Shown here one piece after another: positions 27,770 to 36,254 of a DNA stretch of 64,000 bases. The notes under the pieces are model-generated. The model did not search any database. It was not told the DNA's origin and saw only the letters and a list, made by a program, of their open reading frames with translations. Source of the DNA: Bacteroidales bacterium (GTDB lineage Bacteria > Bacteroidota > Bacteroidia > Bacteroidales > F082). How positions within the stretch are numbered: position 1 is the first letter of the stretch; every line of letters begins with the position of its first letter. The stretch spans positions 1 through 64,000 of the forward strand of contig JAUYGX010000062.1 in the NCBI GenBank assembly GCA_030690365.1, written 5' to 3'. The position numbers and the translations under genes are program-made.

Positions 27770-30250
27770 ATGGAACGTGTAACACTTTTTGCAGATATTT
27801 TATTGCCATTTCCTGTGGCTGGCACGTTCACCTACAGGGTGCCCTACGATTTGAATGACCAGATTTCTATTGGTCAGCGTGTTGCCATTCAATTTGGCAG
27901 GCGCAGGGTGGTTGCCGGTTTGGTAAAAAATCTCCATGAAAATGTACCCACAGGCCATCTTCCCAAATATATCCTGTCGATACTGGATGCAGAACCGCTG
28001 GTATTGCCTGTCCAGTTTGCATTCTGGCAATGGATCTCTGAGTATTATATGTGTACCGAAGGGGAAGTGATGGCAGCTGCCCTGCCTTCTGTTTTCAAGT
28101 TGTCGAGCGAATCGAAGGTGATGTTGCATCCGGGTTTTGTACCCGATCGCGAAGCACTTGGCACAGCCGAATATCATATTACAGAAGCGTTGCTTCAGAA
28201 GAATAAATTGACCATCGATGAACTAACTGATATAGTGGGGATCGCCAAGATACTTCCCATTCTCAAAAGCATGATTGAGAAAAATCTGATTTTGATGGAG
28301 GAAGAATTGCAGGATGCTTACAAGCCCAAATTGGAGAATTTTGTATCTCTCACCGATTGGGCGGTGGATGAAGACAATCTTCGGCAAGCGATGGACGAGC
28401 TTGGGAAACGTGCCCACAAACAACTCGAATTACTGATGGCTTTTATTGGTTTGGCGGGTTTTCCGCTGACCTCTTCAAATAAAATTTCGCAACCAATACT
28501 ATTGGCCAAAGCAGGAGTGTCGTCCGGTATTTTGAAAACGTTGGTCGAAAAGAACATATTGAAGGTGAAGGAGGTTGAAGTTAGCCGGCTCGAAAAGGTA
28601 ATTGAGGCTCCTGAAGAGATGGTCAGTTTAAGCCCACATCAACAAGAAGCCTACGATACCATTCTGCAGAAAATGAAAGAACAGCGGGTTGTTTTGTTGC
28701 ACGGAGTAACTTCCGGTGGTAAAACCGAAGTTTACATCCGACTGATGGAACGTGCTTTGGCCGAAGGTAAACAGGTGCTTTATCTCTTACCCGAAATCGC
28801 GCTGACCACACAAATTATTCAACGTCTGCAGAAATATTTTGGCGATCGGGTGGGCATCTATCACTCGCGGTTTGGGAAAAACGAAAAGGCAGAAGTCTGG
28901 TTGGGATTAAATTCTAATAAACCAGGTTACCAACCGGGAATTGTTCTGGGACCGCGTTCGGCAGTATTCCTACCATTTGACAACCTCGGACTGATCATTG
29001 TGGATGAAGAACATGACGCCAGCTATAAGCAATTCGATCCCGGACCGAGATATAATGCCCGCGATGCAGCCATTTATTTGGCCTCGCTTCACGAGGCAAA
29101 GGTTGTCCTTGGCTCGGCCACTCCCGCCATCGAAACCTATTATAACGCCGCCATAGGAAAGTTTGGATTAGCCACTTTAACCGAACGTTACAGCGGAATT
29201 AAAATGCCGGAAATAAGTGTGGTCGATATGCGTGACCAACAACGCCGCAGATTGATTAAATCCCATTTTTCATCCGTTTTGTTGAATGAAGTTACTGAAG
29301 CCATCAAAGAAAATAAGCAGGCTATTTTGTTTCAAAACCGGCGCGGATTTTCGTTGCGTATAGAGTGCGACACCTGTCATTGGGTTCCTGAATGCAAGCA
29401 TTGCGATGTAACACTTACCTATCATAAACGGAGCGAATTACTTAAATGTCATTATTGTGGTTATTCCACGGCAGTGCCTGCTGTTTGCCCGGATTGCAAG
29501 AGTACAGGTTTGAAAATGAAAGGATTTGGCACTGAAAAAGTGGAAGAAGAACTGGCCATCCTGTTGCCAAAAGCCAAAATCGATCGGTTGGATTTTGATA
29601 CCACCCGAACAAAAAATGCATTTCAACGGATTTTTCAGAAATTCGAAGACCGTCAGACCAATGTGCTAACCGGGACTCAAATGGTAACGAAAGGCCTTGA
29701 TTTCGATCACGTTCATGTGGTTGGGATTTTAAGTGCCGACAGCATGCTAAGCTTTCCCGATTTCAGGGCGCACGAGCGCAGTTTTCAGCTCATGGCGCAG
29801 GTGAGCGGCAGAGCGGGACGAAAAGGCAAACAGGGCAAGGTCATTATTCAAACATGGAAACCTCAGCATGTTATTATACAGGATGTGGTAAATAATGATT
29901 ATGCCGGCATGTACCAACGTCAAATTGCTGAAAGACAACAATTTCAATATCCTCCTTTTTATCGTTTGATTATTGTCAGGTTAAAGCATCAGAATCCGGA
30001 TCTTATTAACGAAGCGGCTGCCAGCATGGCGTTCGATTTGAGGAAGAAATTCGGGAAAATGGTATTAGGACCGGAATATCCTTTGGTTTCGAGGGTTAGA
30101 AACCGATATATCAAGCAGATTATGGTGAAGTTTCCCCGGCACGAAAAAAGCAATCAGATAAAAATGGAGCTTTACAAATCGCTCGAAAGGATTCAGGAAG
30201 TGAAAAAATTCAGACCCATAGTTGTACAATTTGATGTAGATCCACAGTAG
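27770..30250 (+). CDS. priA: Primosomal replication restart helicase PriA
   Basis: Reloads the replisome at stalled forks. The 826-aa product starts MERVTLFADILLPFPVAGTF, the normal family N-terminus, so the ATG at 27698 is rejected. Order: 3'-DNA-binding domain, winged helix, helicase lobe 1 with GVTSGGKTEVYIRLM (~314) and VDEEHDASYKQFD (~412), and a zinc domain with eight cysteines in CDTCHWVPECKHCD ... CHYCGYSTAVPAVCPDCKS (~533-577). Helicase lobe 2 has TGTQMVTKGLDF and SGRAGRKGKQG. All key motifs are present. Confidence 0.95.
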   Translation: MERVTLFADILLPFPVAGTFTYRVPYDLNDQISIGQRVAIQFGRRRVVAGLVKNLHENVPTGHLPKYILSILDAEPLVLPVQFAFWQWISEYYMCTEGEVMAAALPSVFKLSSESKVMLHPGFVPDREALGTAEYHITEALLQKNKLTIDELTDIVGIAKILPILKSMIEKNLILMEEELQDAYKPKLENFVSLTDWAVDEDNLRQAMDELGKRAHKQLELLMAFIGLAGFPLTSSNKISQPILLAKAGVSSGILKTLVEKNILKVKEVEVSRLEKVIEAPEEMVSLSPHQQEAYDTILQKMKEQRVVLLHGVTSGGKTEVYIRLMERALAEGKQVLYLLPEIALTTQIIQRLQKYFGDRVGIYHSRFGKNEKAEVWLGLNSNKPGYQPGIVLGPRSAVFLPFDNLGLIIVDEEHDASYKQFDPGPRYNARDAAIYLASLHEAKVVLGSATPAIETYYNAAIGKFGLATLTERYSGIKMPEISVVDMRDQQRRRLIKSHFSSVLLNEVTEAIKENKQAILFQNRRGFSLRIECDTCHWVPECKHCDVTLTYHKRSELLKCHYCGYSTAVPAVCPDCKSTGLKMKGFGTEKVEEELAILLPKAKIDRLDFDTTRTKNAFQRIFQKFEDRQTNVLTGTQMVTKGLDFDHVHVVGILSADSMLSFPDFRAHERSFQLMAQVSGRAGRKGKQGKVIIQTWKPQHVIIQDVVNNDYAGMYQRQIAERQQFQYPPFYRLIIVRLKHQNPDLINEAAASMAFDLRKKFGKMVLGPEYPLVSRVRNRYIKQIMVKFPRHEKSNQIKMELYKSLERIQEVKKFRPIVVQFDVDPQ

Positions 30251-30295
30251 GAGAAGTCTTAATTTTTAAGTGCCTTAAGTTAAAAATAAAGGGCA

Positions 30296-30345
30296 TAAAA
30301 AATGCCACCCAATCTTGAATGAATCAAAACCGGGTGGCATTTGTC
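30296..30345. terminator. Bidirectional terminator after priA
   Basis: AATGCCACCC (30301-30310) pairs with GGGTGGCATT (30332-30341) across a 21-base loop. It is preceded by AAAAA, so the minus strand reads a T-run. It separates convergent priA and the Omp28-like gene. Confidence 0.75.
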
Positions 30346-30357
30346 TTTGTATCAGTA

Positions 30358-32085
30358 TTATTGACTGATTACGATTTTCTTTGTAAAAGTCTGGTTGTTC
30401 AGATTAATCTTGACAAAGTAAACCCCTTTTTTAAGGGATTCAGCATTAAGTTTTATGCTTTGATTTCCTGCATTTAAAGTACCCACGTAAACCTGAGCAA
30501 CTTGTTTACCAAGTAAATCGAATACCGCGATATTGGCTTTTGAAGCACTGTTCAGGTCAAAGTTAATGCTGGCCTGATTTACCAATGGGTTGGGATAAAT
30601 ACTGACGTCCTCTGTGGAGAAGTTTTCATCCAATCCAACCTGTGAATCATAGGAAAGTCCTGCAATCGACATATCGGTAAAAGCTGGTCCGGTCCACAAT
30701 ACGTTGGTAGCATCATCGGTGATGATATAGAAACCTCCCGAAAGTCCCATACCTGATGCATCATTCAGTGTTAATGTATAACATCCATCGGATGGAAAAG
30801 TAAAAGCTTCCAGATGAAAACCAGATGTGATATACGGGCCGCCTTCGACGACCACAGCGCCATTGTCACCCACAATGCTCCAGGTAATATCCTGAGGATC
30901 GCCAAGGGTTTGAACACCAAAATATCCTGTTACAGGATAGTACTGAGATTGATCGAAAGAAGAATTAAAAAGGTCGTTTTGAGGTAATTGATCGGTTTGT
31001 CCGTCGGGTTGGCCACAGGTTATACTCAGGGTGTTTTCGGTGGTCACATCATAAGAAATTTCAGGAAGATTAACCAGGGTAATTTCATTTTGAGTAAGGT
31101 CTCCGGTCCATGAATAGGTGGAAGTTGTTCCACCGTTGATAGAGTATTCGAAATTAAGGCTGGTTAAATTGTTTACACCATAGTTTTTAATTTTAACAAT
31201 GGGTGACATGGTCCCTGAACAGGCTGTTTGTGGGTAATAGGCATTGAGGATGGCTGCATCGTAATCATTCGATTCCATTGTGGTCAGGGTTCCTTTTTGG
31301 CCACTTACTATTTCCTGATGACTTTCGGTAACAAATGCAACGATGTCCAGGTTTTCGAGTATCACATCCACTCCGGTGTAATCTTCAGGTATTTCATAAG
31401 TAAAAGTACCCGAATACAGCGATCCTGTAGTTGTTTCATTGATTTCAACTCCCCATTGTCCTGTCAAAAGGTGGCGCAACATATGTTTATGAACGTAGTT
31501 ATTTCCTGCGTTTCCTCCTGTTTGTGGTCCAAGAATATTGTTTTGCAGAATGGCCACATTGAGGTAATTGGTTGGAAGCGGACTGTTGTCGGTATAGTAA
31601 ACTTCTACCTGAACCACAAGTTGGCGGGTAGAGGTCACGATGATGGATTCAACTCCAACATTAAGGTAACTGGGTGCTGCCATTATCTGATTTGAAGCAG
31701 AAGTCCAGTAGTTTCTGTTCATTGCAGTACCGCTTCCCTGCGACCAACCCGAAAACAAATGGCGGTTTACCGTTCCGGCAGGGTATCCTAGTAAACCTGT
31801 TTGACCTGCAATGGCATTTCCCCACGGAGTTCTGAAGTCAGGTTCTGAGCCACTGGGTACGGCATAGCTACCTTGGTGGATGTTCATGAGTACAACATCA
31901 TCAGGATGTGCATCGTAGATAGCCTGAGCAATGGCGTGACCATCCGGGCAAAATACACAATGGATACCGGTAAATTCTTCCAGTACAACGTTTTTATTCT
32001 CGGGGTCGGTGCTTACAATTGTTTGCGAAAACAAGTAAGCAGATGCCAGCAAGAAGGCTAAGATAAATGTAAATTTTCTTTTCAT
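30358..32085 (-). CDS. Omp28-like thioredoxin-fold protein with T9SS sorting domain
   Basis: The 575-aa product has a signal peptide (MKRKFTFILAFLLASAYLFSQ). An Omp28-related domain follows, starting NVVLEEFTGIHCVFCPDGHAIA; this has a thioredoxin-like fold with CVFC at about residues 43-46, then PDFRTPWGNAIAG and GYPAGTVNRHLF. The central region is beta-sandwich-like (CARDB/Ig-like). The C-terminus is a type A T9SS domain (SIYPNPLVNQASINF ... KGVYFVKINLNNQTFTKKIVIS). It is probably an outer-surface or secreted lipoprotein-like factor, and its substrate is unknown. Transcribed alone from a -7 box at 32176-32183. Confidence 0.85.
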   Translation of the reverse strand: MKRKFTFILAFLLASAYLFSQTIVSTDPENKNVVLEEFTGIHCVFCPDGHAIAQAIYDAHPDDVVLMNIHQGSYAVPSGSEPDFRTPWGNAIAGQTGLLGYPAGTVNRHLFSGWSQGSGTAMNRNYWTSASNQIMAAPSYLNVGVESIIVTSTRQLVVQVEVYYTDNSPLPTNYLNVAILQNNILGPQTGGNAGNNYVHKHMLRHLLTGQWGVEINETTTGSLYSGTFTYEIPEDYTGVDVILENLDIVAFVTESHQEIVSGQKGTLTTMESNDYDAAILNAYYPQTACSGTMSPIVKIKNYGVNNLTSLNFEYSINGGTTSTYSWTGDLTQNEITLVNLPEISYDVTTENTLSITCGQPDGQTDQLPQNDLFNSSFDQSQYYPVTGYFGVQTLGDPQDITWSIVGDNGAVVVEGGPYITSGFHLEAFTFPSDGCYTLTLNDASGMGLSGGFYIITDDATNVLWTGPAFTDMSIAGLSYDSQVGLDENFSTEDVSIYPNPLVNQASINFDLNSASKANIAVFDLLGKQVAQVYVGTLNAGNQSIKLNAESLKKGVYFVKINLNNQTFTKKIVISQ

Positions 32086-32175
32086 GTGATAGAAATTAGT
32101 AATTGAATTGATTTTTAATCAAAAATTTGGTTAATCAGGACAATGCGGTTTTGAATCATGATCCTAATTATGACG

Positions 32176-32183
32176 CAAAGGTA
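32176..32183 (-). promoter_or_regulatory. -7 promoter element of the Omp28-like gene
   Basis: The minus strand reads TACCTTTG, matching TAnnTTTG, about 90 bases ahead of the start codon. No clear -33 TTTG is present at the usual distance. Confidence 0.45.
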
Positions 32184-32380
32184 TGACAACATCTCAACAC
32201 GAATGGTTGTTTGTGTTATTAAGTGATATATTGCACAATATTTCAGCTAAATTATTTTCTGGCAAAAGCAACCTTTGTAATTTGGCAGATGTCTTTTGAG
32301 ATGAATTATCCATAATTTTTAAGTGACAGATAATTAATTTTGGTATAATCTTTGTAACAAAAATGGTATACAAATTTTTA

Positions 32381-33109
32381 ATGATGATGAAAAAACTAAT
32401 ACTTTCTTTCTTTGTTTTAATCTTTACAGGGTTCTATGTTCAGGCTCAATCATTTCAGTTAACCTGGCATGATGAAATACTCAGTGATACAGTAATTTTT
32501 GAAGGTAGTGCAGATACCCTCATGGTATTTAATCCGGTGTTCAAGAACTTGCTAAGTGTAGATGCCAAAATAAAGGTAGTTAAAAATGATATTTCTATCG
32601 TTGAAGGTGCTGAGAGTACTTTCTGCTGGGGTGTCTGTTTTCCTCCTGATGTTGATTCTTCTGGTGTTGTGCTTGTTGGAGCCGGGACGACAACCAGTCC
32701 TGATTATTTTACCGGAGACTACTATGGTGTAGGGCATCCAGGCACTTCGATTGTGAAGTATAAATTCTATAATGTGGATGATGTCAGTCAATATATTGAG
32801 GTTGTTGTGAAATATGTAGCACAACCTAATGCCATTGATGAAAATATTTTACGTGGAGCTCAGTTTTCCGCCATTTATCCAAACCCGGCACATAATTATG
32901 TAAATCTGGATTATACTCTGGTTCCAGAAGTTAAAACCGCCAGTATCAGGATTTCAAACCTGTTGGGTGCAGTGGTTAGTGAAACAAATCTCAACGTGGG
33001 CAGCAGCAGTGCGCGCATTAATTTAGATCAGCTTGAGGGTGGTGTGTATTTCTATTCTGTAATTGTAAATGAAGAAAGATTGAACACCAAAAAGCTTGTT
33101 ATCAGGTAA
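32381..33109 (+). CDS. Small T9SS-exported protein
   Basis: The 242-aa product has a signal peptide (MKKLILSFFVLIFTGFYVQAQ). A single beta-rich domain of about 120 residues follows, with two cysteines in STFCWGVCFPP (~residues 76-80). The C-terminal type A T9SS domain runs from FSAIYPNPAHNYVNLDY to GGVYFYSVIVNEERLNTKKLVI. The function of the middle domain is not recognised. Three consecutive ATGs (32381, 32384, 32387) could start it. The upstream ATG at 32363 would put extra residues in front of the signal peptide and is less likely. Confidence 0.8.
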   Translation: MMMKKLILSFFVLIFTGFYVQAQSFQLTWHDEILSDTVIFEGSADTLMVFNPVFKNLLSVDAKIKVVKNDISIVEGAESTFCWGVCFPPDVDSSGVVLVGAGTTTSPDYFTGDYYGVGHPGTSIVKYKFYNVDDVSQYIEVVVKYVAQPNAIDENILRGAQFSAIYPNPAHNYVNLDYTLVPEVKTASIRISNLLGAVVSETNLNVGSSSARINLDQLEGGVYFYSVIVNEERLNTKKLVIR

Positions 33110-33126
33110 AAACAGAAGGGTATTTA

Positions 33127-33160
33127 TAAAAAAAAACCGGCATTCAGCCGGTTTTTTTTT
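33127..33160. terminator. Bidirectional terminator between T9SS gene and metK
   Basis: AACCGGC (33135-33141) pairs with GCCGGTT (33147-33153), with a long A-run on the left and nine T on the right. It serves both convergent genes. Confidence 0.9.
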
Positions 33161-33184
33161 GCTCAACGGTTTCGATATTCGTTG

Positions 33185-34489
33185 TTAAATTCCAAAAGCA
33201 CCTTTTACTTTGGAAACATAATCCAACTTTTCCCATGGGAAAAAAGTCACTGTCTTTTTGTAAATGTTTACACCATTTCTGTTTTCCACGAAAGTGGTGT
33301 TATTGTCCTGATAATACACTTCGATTTCCTTTTCGTAGCTATCACGACCAAAATGACCATAGGAAGCGGTAGGTACAAAAATGGGATTCTTTAAGCCAAA
33401 ACGGGAAACGATAGCAAAGGGCCTCATGTCGAAAACACTTTCTATTTTCCGGGAGATTTCGCCGTCCTTCATGATTTCTCCTTTTTCGTTTTTCACATGA
33501 GCGGTACCATAGGTATTCACATAAAACCCAACAGGCTTATCAACTCCAATGGCATAGGCCACCTGAACCAGGATTTGATCGGCCACTCCGGCGGCAACCA
33601 TGTTTTTAGCAATGTGGCGAGCGGCATAAGCGGCTGAACGGTCCACTTTTGAGGCGTCTTTTCCCGAAAAGGCTCCACCACCATGAGCTCCGTGTCCGCC
33701 ATAGGTATCCACAATGATTTTTCTTCCGGTTAGACCGGTATCCCCGTGAGGGCCGCCAATCACAAATTTCCCGGTAGGATTAACCAGCAATTTTAAATCG
33801 TCAACAAACAGCTTCTGAACGCTCTCAGGATACTGAACTTTTACCCTGGGGATTAGAATTTTAGCGCAATCTTCCTTGATTTTGGCCTGCATGTTTGCTT
33901 CGGTATCGAAATCATCATGTTGGGTAGAGATCACAATGGTGTCGATACGAATTGGGGTTCCATTGTCATCGTATTCCAGGGTAACCTGTGATTTTGAATC
34001 CGGACGGAGGTAGGTCATTTCCTTGCCTTCGCGGCGAATCTTTGCCAGCTCGAAAAGTAAATCATGGGCAATCTCAGTAGTAAAAGGCATCAGGTTTTCC
34101 ATTTCCATGTTGGCAAAGCCAAACATCATGCCCTGATCGCCAGCTCCTTGTTCTTCTTCTTTTTGGCGTACAACACCCTGATTGATATCAGAGGATTGTT
34201 CGTGAAGTGCAGACAGTACAGAGCAGGAATCCGCATCAAATTGATATTCGGCTTTCACATATCCAATCTGGCGGATCATTTCACGGGCTACTTTTTGCAG
34301 ATCTACATAAGCCGTGGTTTTAACTTCACCGGCAATCATGGCCAGTCCTGTGGTAACCAATGTTTCGCAGGCCACTTTTGAATTGGGGTCCTGGCGCAAC
34401 ATTTCGTCCAGTACCGCATCTGATATCTGATCAGAAACCTTGTCAGGATGACCTTCAGATACCGATTCGGAGGTAAAATAATATGACAT
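33185..34489 (-). CDS. metK: S-adenosylmethionine synthetase
   Basis: Forms SAM from methionine and ATP. The 434-aa product has [52 protein letters not shown] and [20 protein letters not shown], covering the metal- and ATP-binding sites. It is somewhat longer than the ~384 aa E. coli enzyme, with inserts typical of Bacteroidota. It is preceded by a SAM-II riboswitch, so expression should fall when SAM is high. Confidence 0.97.
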   Translation of the reverse strand: MSYYFTSESVSEGHPDKVSDQISDAVLDEMLRQDPNSKVACETLVTTGLAMIAGEVKTTAYVDLQKVAREMIRQIGYVKAEYQFDADSCSVLSALHEQSSDINQGVVRQKEEEQGAGDQGMMFGFANMEMENLMPFTTEIAHDLLFELAKIRREGKEMTYLRPDSKSQVTLEYDDNGTPIRIDTIVISTQHDDFDTEANMQAKIKEDCAKILIPRVKVQYPESVQKLFVDDLKLLVNPTGKFVIGGPHGDTGLTGRKIIVDTYGGHGAHGGGAFSGKDASKVDRSAAYAARHIAKNMVAAGVADQILVQVAYAIGVDKPVGFYVNTYGTAHVKNEKGEIMKDGEISRKIESVFDMRPFAIVSRFGLKNPIFVPTASYGHFGRDSYEKEIEVYYQDNNTTFVENRNGVNIYKKTVTFFPWEKLDYVSKVKGAFGI

Positions 34490-34550
34490 ATCGTTATCGA
34501 TTAAGATTAAACAAATTCGGGAAGGTCTGTGTGATTGGCTGGGTATTTTT

Positions 34551-34600
34551 GCTTTAGCATTTTTTTACCGTGGTTGCAATCAATCAAATCTTTCCACAAG
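34551..34600 (-). ncRNA. SAM-II riboswitch upstream of metK
   Basis: The minus strand carries the SAM-II core in order: TGTGG (P1 5' strand), GATTTG, ATTGCAA, CCACG (P1 3' strand, 34569-34573 region), an A-run, and GCTAAAGC (34551-34558). The GATTT, TTGCAA-CCAC and GCTAAA blocks match the class consensus, including the A-rich segment before GCTAAA. The final strand forms the pseudoknot in this class. The aptamer is 61 bases from the ATG. SAM-II is known in Alphaproteobacteria and some Bacteroidota. Confidence 0.82.
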
Positions 34601-34618
34601 CGTTTTTTAAACGTGGCG

Positions 34619-34626
34619 CAAAGATA
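34619..34626 (-). promoter_or_regulatory. metK -7 promoter element
   Basis: TATCTTTG on the minus strand, immediately ahead of the riboswitch. The first transcribed bases would lie near 34613, about a dozen bases before the aptamer begins. Confidence 0.6.
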
Positions 34627-34690
34627 AAAAAATATTTGGCATGGAGGTGTTTGAATTATTTTTTAGTAAATTTTGATTTTGGATTAATTC

Positions 34691-34799
34691 CACGCAAAGA
34701 CCGCGAAGTGGGAACACGCGAAGATAGCAAAGTTAAAGGGATGTGTTTTATCTTCCTCTTTGCGTTCTTAGCGTGATTTTTCTTGGCGTACTTTGCGTG
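34691..34799. repeat. Patterned imperfect inverted repeat beside the GxxExxY gene
   Basis: Two 42-base arms (34691-34732 and 34758-34799) are imperfect reverse complements with a regular mismatch pattern. The left arm reads CACGCAAAG-nn-CGCnAAG-(7 n)-ACGCnAAG-nnn-GCAAAG, and the right arm is the same pattern in reverse. The core words are variations of CTTTGCG/CTTnGCGT. Similar sequence accompanies GxxExxY genes in many genomes, as far as I recall. Confidence 0.6.
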
Positions 34800-34834
34800 C
34801 AACTCTTCACGACTAAGCTGCTAAGTCTGTTTAA

Positions 34835-35215
34835 TTATAGATTATTCACAATCCTATGGATCTCATTTTTAAGAAGTTTCGTGTTGAAGTTAATGAGCAG
34901 CCCCAATTTAAGGCCGGATAACTTCAAATAGGTTAGTAGTTGAGCGTAATGTACCGGTGCCAAGACTTCAACTGCTTTGATTTCAACTATTACCTTGTCG
35001 TTTACAACCAGATCGAGACGATAACCAATTTCTTGTTTTACTTCCTTGTAAATGAAGGGCATGGCAACCTGTTGCCTAACTTCGAACCCAAGAGATTTTA
35101 AATCATGGGCCAAAGCATTTTCGTATGCAGATTCGAGCAAACCTGGTCCCAATGATCTGTGCAACTCAATTGCAACACCGATTATTTCAAAGGATATCTC
35201 ATTTTCAGTCATCAC
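34835..35215 (-). CDS. GxxExxY protein (PD-(D/E)XK nuclease-like)
   Basis: The 126-aa protein carries the family-defining GLLESAYENAL (residues ~30-40) and a downstream core of the PD-(D/E)XK fold: IGYRLDLVVNDKVIVEIKAVE, with D and E-x-K spaced as in nucleases. The family is widespread in Bacteroidota and cyanobacteria with unknown biology. It sits alone between metK and gldA and directly beside a patterned inverted repeat, which may be its own recognition or mobility element (inference). Confidence 0.85.
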   Translation of the reverse strand: MMTENEISFEIIGVAIELHRSLGPGLLESAYENALAHDLKSLGFEVRQQVAMPFIYKEVKQEIGYRLDLVVNDKVIVEIKAVEVLAPVHYAQLLTYLKLSGLKLGLLINFNTKLLKNEIHRIVNNL

Positions 35216-35255
35216 GAAGTGGTTTTTTTGATTATTTCTGTCCCTCTGGGTGAAC

Positions 35256-36170
35256 TTACTCTTGCGTCAGCCGGTGGAAAACATCTTCCATCTTGTTCGA
35301 ATCCTGGGCCAATGCCAGCACATTGTATCCGTTTTTTACTGCGAATTTGAAAATATTTTCACGTATATCTTTGCCTTTTTCACCTGTGATGAGCCAGGTA
35401 TTGCCTTCAAGTTTTTCAATTTTTTTGGCTCCGGCGATGCTTTTAATGTCGATGCTTGGGAGTGATTCCTTGAGCTCAAGACGATAAACAAACGACTGGG
35501 CTGCGTTTTTTGAAAGGTTGGAAGGCGTATCGTCAGCCACTATTTTCCCGTGATCGATAATGATGACCCGGTTACACAAGGCCTCCACTTCCTGCATGAT
35601 GTGTGTGCTCAGTATGATGGTTTTTATTTTTCCCAAATCGGCAATAATGCGCCTGATTTCCACCAGCTGATTGGGATCGAGGCCGGAGGTGGGCTCATCC
35701 AGTATTAAAATCTCAGGATCGTGGATAAGTGCCTGTGCCAATCCAACGCGTTGGCGGTAGCCTTTCGAGAGTTCGCCTATTTTCTTGCGACTTTCCTGTC
35801 CCATTCCGGTCAGGTTGATTACATCGTCCACGGCCTTTTTAACATTCCCTTTCACAGGATAGCTGTTAAACACAAATGTCAGGTATTCGCGCACATACAT
35901 ATCAGGATACAGGGGATTTGTTTCGGGGAGGTAGCCAATGTGTTTCCTGATTTCGAGCGACTGTTCCTGAACATCGAGTCCGTTCACCCGGGCAGTGCCC
36001 GAACTTGGCGGGATCACGGTAGTGAGGATTTTCATCAGGGTGGATTTGCCGGCCCCATTGGGCCCCAGCAATCCAACTACTTCTCCTTTATTAATCGATA
36101 AACTGACGTTGTCGAGTGCTTTTTGCTGACCGTAATATTTGGTGATTCCTTCTATTTTTACCGTTGACAT
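35256..36170 (-). CDS. gldA: Gliding-motility-type ABC transporter ATPase GldA
   Basis: The 304-aa product starts MSTVKIEGITKYYGQQKALD and has the Walker A GLLGPNGAGKSTLMKIL (~38-54), Q-loop region HIGYLPETNPLYPDMYV, signature LSKGYRQRVGLAQ and Walker B LILDEPTSGLDPNQL. The C-terminal ~75 residues match the GldA-type extension. Members pair with GldF/GldG permeases in gliding Bacteroidota, but no permease gene is adjacent, so a related ABC exporter role is possible. The start at 36170 is chosen because an in-frame ATG at 36239 lies upstream of the -7 box (36193-36200). Confidence 0.85.
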   Translation of the reverse strand: MSTVKIEGITKYYGQQKALDNVSLSINKGEVVGLLGPNGAGKSTLMKILTTVIPPSSGTARVNGLDVQEQSLEIRKHIGYLPETNPLYPDMYVREYLTFVFNSYPVKGNVKKAVDDVINLTGMGQESRKKIGELSKGYRQRVGLAQALIHDPEILILDEPTSGLDPNQLVEIRRIIADLGKIKTIILSTHIMQEVEALCNRVIIIDHGKIVADDTPSNLSKNAAQSFVYRLELKESLPSIDIKSIAGAKKIEKLEGNTWLITGEKGKDIRENIFKFAVKNGYNVLALAQDSNKMEDVFHRLTQE

Positions 36171-36192
36171 GGGCGATTTGATAAAGTTTTTG

Positions 36193-36230
36193 CAAAAGTA
36201 ACTTTTTAGAATTTTAATCTTATATCTTTG
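36193..36230. promoter_or_regulatory. Divergent -7 elements for gldA and the DUF3857-like gene
   Basis: The minus strand reads TACTTTTG at 36193-36200 (gldA) and the plus strand reads TATCTTTG at 36223-36230 (right-hand gene). The two promoters are back to back, with transcription starts separated by about 50 bases and short leaders of roughly 15-20 bases. Neither has a clear -33 TTTG at the standard distance. Confidence 0.5.
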
Positions 36231-36254
36231 AAAGATCAATCCCTAAATAAAATT

